This document shows, piece after piece, positions 55,885 to 64,000 of a stretch of 64,000 bases of DNA. The notes below the pieces were generated by a model. That model saw only the letters and a list, made by a program, of their open reading frames with translations, was not told where the DNA came from and ran no database searches. Source of the stretch: Marthasterias glacialis. Its lineage: Eukaryota > Echinodermata > Asteroidea > Forcipulatida > Asteriidae. Both the position numbers and the translations under genes were made by a program. The stretch's first letter is position 1. Every line of letters starts with the position of its first letter. The DNA lies in NCBI GenBank assembly GCA_911728455.2, contig OU452231.1, positions 8,524,963-8,588,962 on the forward strand. Reading direction: 5' to 3'.

Positions 55885-57095
55885 ACGAGTTGGGCCATAC
55901 AGTACAGAGTTTGGCGACAATATAAAGTTGGGCCACACAGTACATACGTTAATAATACAATATAGAGTTGGGCCATGAGTTAGGCCATAAAGTACAGAGA
56001 TGGGTCTTGAGTTGGGCTATACAACATCAGAGTTGACTCAAAAGTTAGGGCACGCAGTACGGAGTTGGGCCATGAGTTAGGACATAAAGTACAGAGCTGG
56101 GTCTTGAGTTGGGCCATACAACACAAGAGTTGACTCAAGAGCTGGGGCTTGCGGTACAGAGTTGGGCCATGAGTTAGACCATACAATACAGAGATGGGTC
56201 TTGAGTTGGGCCATAAAGTACAGAGCTGGGTCTTGAGTTGGGCCATACAACACAAGAGTTGACTCAAGAGTTGGGGCTTGCAGTAGAGAGTTGGGTCATG
56301 AGTTAGACCATACAGTACAGAGATGAGTCTTGAGTCGGGGTATACAGTACAGAGATGGGTCTTGAGTTAGGGCATACAGTACAAAGATGAGTCTTGAGTT
56401 GGGGTATACAGTACAGAGATGGTTCTTGAGTTGGGGCATACAGTACAGAGATGGGTCTCGAGTTGGGGTATACAGTAAAGAGATGGGTCTTGAGTTGGGG
56501 CATACAGTACAGAGATGGGTCTTGAGTTGGGGTATACAGTACAGAGATGGGTCTTGAGTTGGGGCATACAGTACAGAGATGGGTCTTGAGTTGGGGTATA
56601 CAGTACAGAGATGGGTCTTGAGTTGGGGCATACAGTACAGAGATGGGTCTTGAGTTGGGGTATACAGTACAGAGATGGGTCTTGAGTTAGGGCATACAGT
56701 ACAGAGATGGGTCTTGATTTGGGGCATACAGTACGGAGATGGGTCTTGAGTTGGGACATACAGTACAGAGATGGGTCTTGAGTTGGGCATACAACACAAG
56801 AGTTGACTCAAGAGATGGTGCTTGCAGTACAGAGTTTGGCCATGAGTTAGGGCATACAGTACAGAGATGGGTCTTGAGTTGGGGTATACAGTACAGAGTT
56901 GGGCCATGAGGTAGACCATACAGTTAAGAGCTGGGTCTTGAGTTGGGCCACACAACACAAAAGTTGACTCAAGAATTAGGACATGCAGTACAAAGTTGGG
57001 CCATAAACCAGTACAGAGCTGGGCCTTGAGTTGGGCCATACACTACAGAGTTGATTCTTGAGTTGGGGCATGCAGTACATAGTTGGGCCACACAA
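55885..57095. repeat. 32-bp minisatellite with dimeric order and composite flanks
   Basis: The core (about 56330-56780) repeats GAGTTGGGGCATACAGTAC + AGAGATGGGTCTT (32 bp), with GGGGCATAC and GGGGTATAC units alternating so that the true period is 64 bp over much of the core. The flanks contain longer composite units with AACACAAGAGTTGACTCAAG, GCTTGCAGTACAGAG and GGGCCATGAGTTAG. The minus-strand unit has no stop codon, producing a 247-codon frame (56296-57039) with a 32-residue period. I treat it as a shadow of the satellite. Confidence 0.92.
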
Positions 57096-58374
57096 TACTT
57101 GATTTGCATTCACGGGTGTATCTCATAATAATTGCTACTTTGCTCCCCTAAGCACATTGCATCCACTTTAGCATGATCCAGGGAAGTGTTCCTACAATGG
57201 CCCAATTTTATAAAGCAGAAAATGTTGATTTGCTTAGAAAATGTTTGGTTGTTATCCATTTTTGCTAAACATCTTTTATGTGTTGATTTTCTTGCCATCG
57301 ACATATTTATTGCCGAAAAATATCGGTATCGTCATTATTCTGGAACAAAGCACCTTTTAATTAACCAATTACAAATTCAGCTTTCTTGGGGAGGGGGGGG
57401 GGGTCGGTCGGGTATTATTCAGTAACGACATACCGGTGACACTTGTAGTTTTCAACATGCCGATTATAATAAATGAATGAATGAATGAATGGATAACATT
57501 TCATTTGCATTCTTTTGTGTTCTGTAGTGTCCATACAGAACTGCGGGGGCAGAATGAGTCACTGTGTATCTATTTTCAAATGTATTGAAGAACCCAACAT
57601 GGAAAACAAACATTAAATCGTTATGCTGTTTGACATATTGGGTTGTATAAGTTGTAGCTGATGTTTATATGGTTGTAATTGGTTTGTATTGCTCTGAAGA
57701 GATGCCGTAACTATTTGATGGTGCTGAATGTATCTACTACCACAAATGGGGCAATGTATTTAAATAACCCAACATCAACATTTGAGCACTCTGCGACTGT
57801 CAACCAAGGCATTACATTGCAACATTTTCAGGTGAAATAATTATTTAGTGTGCCTACTTTATTTGCTATTTTTATTGTATTATTTTTTGATTTTATTACT
57901 TATTTTTTTTACAAATCTTGACAACTTTTACACATTGGCCAGTTGGCCTGAATGTAGACTAAAGTAAAAAAGATTCTGCTTTACTTCACTGCTTTGAATT
58001 TAAAACAAAGTTTCCCCCGATTCTTTCTTTTCTTATTTTTTAAATCACCACCAATTATGACCAGCATGACTACTTATAGTTTCCAAGTCAGAGGCTGTGT
58101 CGCGGTATGGACTCAAGAAAACCGCTAGAGGGAGCTATTCAATGTCAACGTGCAGAAGCCGTGTGCATGCGCTTTTAGCAGACGACCAACATGCGCCAAA
58201 TGCAAATCAAAGGATGTAAGCCTATACTCAAAAGAACATGCTCAAGATCTCACAAAGTATTACTTCAACGCCTTGTAATTCTTCGTGTGTCACCTTTCAT
58301 ACTTTAAATGGAGGCGGCAAATATCTGATTTTTATATGAAACATGGCAGGCCAAAGTGGTGCCATGTTGTTTGA
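57096..58374. other. Non-coding DNA with (AATG)n and a CTCF-like motif
   Basis: A (AATG)n microsatellite lies at about 57468-57491 and a G run at about 57392-57404. At 58125-58139 CCGCTAGAGGGAGCT resembles the CTCF core with one mismatch. No gene is recognised. Confidence 0.45.
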
Positions 58375-58690
58375 AAGTTAAATACAGGATGATAGTGCAG
58401 TGCTCTCACGTTTTGTGATTCAATATATACATGGAAACGATTTTAAAAGTTGGGCTCAATCCGTCGTTCGAGTCAGGAGAAAATAGTGAAAACCCGTGCA
58501 CACTTTTTAGCATGTAAACACATTGTCCCTAATTTCGGTTGTTACAAATTAAAATCGGTGTCTTCAAATTCTATTTTCTAGAATTTGACAGCATTTCAGA
58601 CAGAAATATTTGTATGGAGGATTGGTACATGTATGCACTTTATAATCAGTAAGCTTTCAGACTGATACTAATAAAGTATCAGACTGAATA
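58375..58690 (-). mobile_element. Fold-back superfamily member, copy B (partner at 5.6 kb)
   Basis: Its reverse complement aligns with 5670-5960: TAGAATTTGAAGACACCG, AATGTGTTTACATGCT, AAAAGTGTGCACGG, CTCCTGACTCGAACG and GTATATATTGAATCAC. It is diverged by small indels, non-coding and indistinct at both ends. Confidence 0.65.
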
Positions 58691-59899
58691 CTAAAAAAGG
58701 ATGAATACCAATGCTATACTCTACCTTTAACTTTTAAGTGAATGATTTTTTTTATAAACAAAACAAGGAAATATAAAATTCAAGACACTTACTCTCTAAA
58801 GAAGATTTGATTTGGCGTTCAAAGAGGTATGTTATTTCTCGTCACCATCTTGCACTCCTTTACAAGTTGAACTATAGCCAGCTCGACTTGACATTCCAGC
58901 CATTTTCTTTTGTATAATCAGCACAATTTGGGTCCATTCTGTCGAGTGTTGCCTCCCTGAGTTAAGTTTTCCACATAGCTCGAACTTTGTAGAATAACAC
59001 TCGCAAAAGCCTGTTTGTCGGTTACCAGTTAGTGAAACTCGTAGTCATATGTGTCAGCTACCAGCTTTGGTTACCAGTGAAACTCGTAGGCTCATGTCAG
59101 TCACAAGATTTGTGTTTGCTCTTTGGCTGTTTGTATGCTAACTGACAGTAGAGTTATGTGAAAGAAACAGTTGGAATCTCTGCTAGATGATATTCCTCCC
59201 ATAGACTATGCGGTGTTTGGCAACGACATCCCGCCATTTAGTGTGCAAAAATACCAGATGTACCCAGGTTGTTGAAGTACGAGTATGCCGTGCTTTTTAT
59301 GGGGTTTATTTGAAAGTCGTGTAATGCTGTGTTCCCGTGTAATGATACTCAGGGGGCCAGACTACCAGCTCTGCCAATTGGTCAGGTTCGTACGTTGTAT
59401 TTGATAGTAGGAAAGAAAAAGACGACTGTTTTGAGTCAAACGGTACAACTAGTCTTGAACTATACTCTCACAATAACTAAACCTTCAACGAGGGTCTCAT
59501 ACCAGCAAATACATAATAAGTACCGGTATAGTTTGAGGGAATTCCGCACCATTGTCCTGTGACATTCCTGTGGGCAAGGGCCATCAACATACATGTACTC
59601 CATGCGAAATTCAGCTCCAATTTCCAGACTCGAATTCCATGACCACTGATGCCTCGTTGCACATCCTTTGTTACATCCTAATTAGTTTCCACACCACATT
59701 ACAGGCATGCAACAGCATTTTGAAGGGGGGGGGGGACACGGAAATTGCCAGTCACAGCAAGACTTTGCAGGCCAATGTTTTTCACATTTCGACGGCACAA
59801 CTGGGAAACCAAAACACGGGGAAATCAGCTGATGGGCTGGAAAGTTTGAATGCCTCAGTGCACATCCGTGACCCTATGTTCACTGCTTACTTATTGATA
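58691..59899. other. Non-coding DNA, no gene recognised
   Basis: GGTTACCAGT...GTGAAACTCGTAG occurs twice between 59020 and 59090, a short imperfect duplication. A run of 11 G lies at about 59727-59737. A 128-codon plus-strand frame (59552-59938) lacks family motifs. Confidence 0.4.
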
Positions 59900-60040
59900 C
59901 CAATACGGAAGGCGAGGCCTATATTTCTAACTTCATAAAATGCACGATTTAAATACTCCCTTCCAGCCTCAGTTTGATTACACTGAATTGAGTAGCGGAA
60001 ACAGAAAATGACTGCACTCATCAATGTCAATAGAGGGCGG
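59900..60040 (-). repeat. Fragment of the 'ATAGACCTTT' MITE family
   Basis: On the minus strand it reads AGTGTAATCAAACTGAGGC + TGGAAGGGAG, matching the interior of 3867-4044 and 15727-15905 (TGTAACCAAACCGAGGCTGG). The terminal inverted repeats are not preserved. Confidence 0.5.
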
Positions 60041-63000
60041 AGGGGATGGGGCGATAAAACACAGCATGAAAAGATGTTTACTTTCATATTCCCGACGGTG
60101 ATTCAAACAAACAAAAAGCTGCAATGTTCAAGCGACTGAAAATTGGAAGAACGGAGACAGAATCGACACCAAAATGAGTTTAAATCATTGTTATTATTTT
60201 ATTAACTGGCGCTACCTGGTTTGTGCTTCGCAGTAAACACAGCCAGTCACCTTCGCATTTATACAAGACCAGTACCATTTATATATACATTTAATATAAT
60301 GCAATCAAAAAGAAATTTAAAAATGTGTGTGTTTCATTCGCATATGCTTGCCCAAACGACCAGTCCCAAAATCTGCCACTATTTTTTTTTCAATTATCAA
60401 ATTACACCTGTAAAAATTTAAGAAGAACTTGCTTAAGTTCGAATTGGAGATTTACAATTGTTCTTATTTTCGTTTGAGCTTACGAGTCTTGTTATCTCCA
60501 CTGTAAAACCCTGTTTCGTAGAAACTCAGTCGAAACATTGTAGAATCAAGCGCGGGAAATCCTTCCACGCTATTCTTACGTCGATAAAGTAGCGCACAAC
60601 CCACCTAAAAAAGTGTCAAAATTGACACCGATAAAACCAACCGGTAAATTCGGTGATTAAATATCATCTAAGATTACATAATTTTTATTAATACGTAAAA
60701 TGAAAATATATGTTCAGTTATTAAGCTTTTACGTACAAAGCGCCCGCAATAATATTTAATAATTTTTAAAGTAGGCCAACCGTACAGAACCTACATAAGA
60801 ATATACCTGTACACGTTACGTATAATTACCCAAATTTAATAAAAACGATTTCAAAAAACAAACAAAAAATCTGATATAGTTTCACTTATCATTAAAACAG
60901 TCCATTTACGTCAAGAGTTTATGGCTACACACCGCAGACGTTAAATTATCTACACGCCCAAAATGTGAAGCTTCGTACAACACATAACATTATTTATTAA
61001 CGAAAGCAATTGTTTTCCAAAATCTCGTCTAACTTTGCCGAGATAATAAATTCATCAACGTTTTTAAGTTACAAAAAACCCGACGATTTAACAGCTTTGA
61101 CTGGCAGTGAACTAACATTTGTAAACTAAAATTAATTAACACTCATCACCTGGCCAAAATTGTTTAGTTCGGCCTGTTCAAAAAAACAAGCATGTTATCA
61201 ACTACACACAAAACACACCTGCATGTCCTAAAAATGCAGGTAAAGGAAAGTTAATATTGTTTTTAAAGAGTCGGTCTACTTTCATTTATAAACATATTTT
61301 CTATTTTCTCAGTATTAAAAACTCTTCACGGAAGATTTTTTTCTTGTACAGAATGATTAAAAAAAAAATCATTACACCAAATTGATAGTCTCCCGCAAAA
61401 TCAGTTGTGGGATCAATTTCTTCACAAAGAAAATAAACACGAAAATATGAAAATTGAAAATGACAGACATGTCCTCTTATTACTGTTTAAGCCTATGGCA
61501 TCACTGTCATCAATTTACCTTCTGGTACGACATCAATCTGACGGGTACGGAAGCCGCCCCGAACAATCTGTATTTTTCACAAAGCTACTTCAAGCTGAAC
61601 TAGTTGATTCAAAAATTACTCCCTTTTTTTAAACTAATTTTTTACCTGGAACAAATTGTCAAAACTGATGAACATGACATGGAATTTGGGCATTGTTCGA
61701 GGTGTTCAGCTTAACGGAAACTGATCCAGAATCTGGCAGGTCAATTAGGTACACTTTGACCCATTTCGGGTCAGCCTTTAGTCTGTTGACCTATTTGGGG
61801 TCAGCTTTTAGTCTGTTGACCTACTTGGGTCAGCTTTTAGTCTGTTTCCGGTATGTCAACTCTGTGTTACAACAAACTCCAATCTTGAAAAACCGATTAA
61901 AGCTTTTACATGAAGTCTTAAATTTCATGAAGTATTTGATAATCATCAAACTAGGATCTTCATTCTTATATAAAATACTTCATATTAGGAAACTTGCTTA
62001 ATATTTGGCCAAAATAATGCTGACTATTTCTGCGTTTTTATTTACAAATATTAACCGCAATATAACATTCTTTCTAAGGCCGATCCGCTTTGGTGTTCAA
62101 TGCGTTTCTTTATCACAACTTCAGACAAAATATTAAAATAACATTAAAAAAAAATCAACCCTGTTTTGTTTTTTAATAGTATTTCGTGGGACAAGTTTCG
62201 ACCAATCGTTAATATTTACAACAAACGTGATGCAGTATTACATCAGCAAGAAATAACAGTTAAACACACAATTAGGCTTCGGTGATAAAAGGCACCAGAA
62301 TGTCGGAATAAACTATCGGCAATCACTACCAACGAAACCCCAGTTGCAATTTACGTGGCTTTTTAAAATGAAAAACGGATGCCAGACAAGAAGTACCGTT
62401 TGATCGTCTTTTTTGTTAGCATCAAGCGATCTATGGTTGCAACCAAATAATGGTATATGCCAAATGGTATTTCTACTGAACTTCTTCACACGTGTTTCCC
62501 CAATTCCTTGTAGAAAGACGGGAGTTTAAGAAAAAAAAGATACGTATTAATATTTGTTTATTCATCTGTTTTGGAAACAAAAAGCCAGCTCCACAAGCCT
62601 TCAGTTATTGCTTAGAATTAACTGGTACACATCTCGAATACAAAGCTAACATTAGGTTGCTGCGGAAGACTAGACAATGCGTTACAAAACCATAATGAAC
62701 AAAAGACGCCCCGTCAAATAACTCGGCTACAGATTAAACACGCAGTTCATTCAGCTCCCCACCCCCTAAAAAACACAAAAAACCAAAAGTTTCAATTAAT
62801 AATAATAAAACAGACAAAAAGGGCTATATTTCAGCATTTAAAGAATACATAATTTAAATACATCTTTACGGTTTCAGTGCTTTTTTTAATACAAATTCAA
62901 ACATGTAGGCCTTATACGTTCACAGGACGAGCTATTATGGACATCGACCACTTTTACAAATTATGTCTAGCAAACAAAAATTTGCAATTTACTGTGCAAT

Positions 63001-64000
63001 ATCATGACGAATCCATAACTAAAATGTGTTCACAACGACTAGTTGGCCGAGTATTGCCTTATAGTACCTTCACAGAACGTCGGATTGACTTTGGTAAGTC
63101 TAGTTCTTGTCTTTCAAGGACATTGTGTATTGGATTGGATAATGATTTTGTATAATCTTGGAACTTGTTCACTTGTTAGATAGCCTTCTTGGTTGACATG
63201 GTCCGAGTTATTCTACATTCATTTAAAATGAACTGCGGTCTGATATCAGTCTTCATCTAGCTTCAAATTGATTCCAAGCTATTCGTGATTTAAGACCATA
63301 AGCGACGAGAGCAGACCGAAAATCCGCTTCAGAGCTTTGCGACTCCATATATCTACCATGGAGTAATTGACAGACGATAAGATTCAGGGTATCAGCACGT
63401 CACTCCACGCCGTTGCTCATGCTTTTGATTTTTACCTCCCGAGACAGAGTAAACCAATCGTATTTACTTCCGATCTATGGGAAAGCTTTAATGTGAGCGG
63501 CTTAAGGTGGAGAAGAACTAACCACGACAAAACGATGAAACATTGTATTGTGGTGTGATTCTCACATCGCAAGGAAAAAAGCCCCTAGAAATAGGAGAAG
63601 TCCCCGACGTCAATCCCCTTGAATCTCTCACCCTCACAGATCGCTTTTTATTTCCCGTGAGGTTGCCAAGCGCTTAAAATCTCAACTTGTGTCTCTTTAT
63701 CCAGTCCAAGTGACAACGACAGAAAATAAATGGACAATAAAAACCACTGCAGCGTACGTGAGCGATTTGTTATTCAGTTTCTTAACATAATCATCGTTCA
63801 ACATTTTTTATCCCACACAGAAGAAAGGTTTACATTCTTTTGTGTGAATACAAAACTCGTTGTAGAATTTGTAATCTTTCAGCTTTGATGTAGTAAATTA
63901 ACGCAAGATATTTATTTAAAAGAATCGTTCATTGATTATCAAAAAATTGTGCATGCAATCAAACTATTGCTACTCCCTTTTGTTTCCTTGCTCCAATTAA
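60041..64000. other. AT-rich, repeat-poor DNA with one small tandem repeat
   Basis: From about 60180 to 62880 the sequence is strongly AT-rich and I find no partner repeats, a composition compatible with a long 3' untranslated region or intron. At 63092 ACTTTG|GTAAGTC is a good splice-donor match at the end of an open plus-strand frame starting near 62877, but the encoded residues are not recognised. No gene is called. Confidence 0.35.
61755..61845. repeat. Three tandem copies of a 29-31-bp unit
   Basis: The unit TTGACCTATTTGGGGTCAGC + TTTTAGTCTG repeats three times. The GGGTCA/TGACCC motif resembles that of the CTCCCGGG MITE family, so the array may be a remnant of that family. Confidence 0.8.

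Noticed and set aside
56296..57039. 247-codon minus-strand open frame, the longest in the window
   Set aside because: It lies wholly inside the 32-bp array and its 32-residue repeat follows directly from a stop-free unit. There is no unique coding flank and no family motif.
62877..63155. 92-codon plus-strand frame with a good donor at 63092
   Set aside because: A donor consensus alone is common by chance. The residues are unrecognised and the acceptor side is weak.

Overview
The window looks like non-coding DNA from an animal genome, most probably a marine deuterostome invertebrate. I favour an echinoderm, perhaps a sea star. The evidence is AT-rich sequence without long open reading frames, many microsatellites and homopolymer runs, and several dispersed repeat families whose consensus I associate with echinoderm genomes: the tRNA-derived unit at 35.3-35.6 kb, the 'GAGCTGCTTAAGCA' terminal-repeat family and the 'TACCTTTGGTA' family. 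The species call rests on memory of repeat families and is not proven. No complete protein-coding gene, rRNA, intact tRNA, CRISPR array or operon is recognisable.

Layout. 0-9 kb: two weak tRNA-like B-box segments, several small terminal-inverted-repeat (TIR) elements without protein-coding capacity (MITE-like), a 76-bp duplication and a 220-bp (AAC)n tract. 9-14 kb: two copies of a fold-back 'CACTGCAAAAAC' element, a TTAA-flanked element and a 13-copy array of 52-57 bp. 14-23 kb: TA-flanked 'CTCCCGGGTCA' elements, a cluster of adjoining repeats at 15.7-16.6 kb, a near-perfect 104-bp hairpin at 18.06 kb and members of a large fold-back superfamily. 23.5-25.0 kb: a 19-bp minisatellite with a 381-bp higher-order period. 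29.6-30.4 kb: about 27 copies of a 32-bp unit. 31.4-31.8 kb: an apparently unique stretch rich in homeodomain-type motifs. 33-36.7 kb: a TTAA element nested in an older repeat, a triplicated tRNA-Leu-like unit, a decayed LINE (endonuclease and reverse transcriptase fragments) and the best exon-like open frame (minus strand, 36364-36669). 39-46 kb: more fold-back elements and a second exon-like frame (43905-44053). 48.3-48.8 kb: a second clear nested insertion. 51-55.3 kb: three long inverted-repeat elements. 55.9-57.1 kb: a 32-bp array that creates a misleading 247-codon open frame. 60-63 kb: AT-rich and apparently repeat-poor.

The window is best read as intergenic or long-intron DNA shaped by short non-autonomous DNA transposons and minisatellites. 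Comparing copies within the window gives insertion order: the TTAA element entered an older AT-rich repeat, and the 'GTAAAAGAGTG' element entered a 'CTCCCGGGTCA' element. If a gene is present, its exons are most likely among the short open frames flagged as low-confidence candidates. All coordinates were read by eye, so element boundaries may be off by a few bases.
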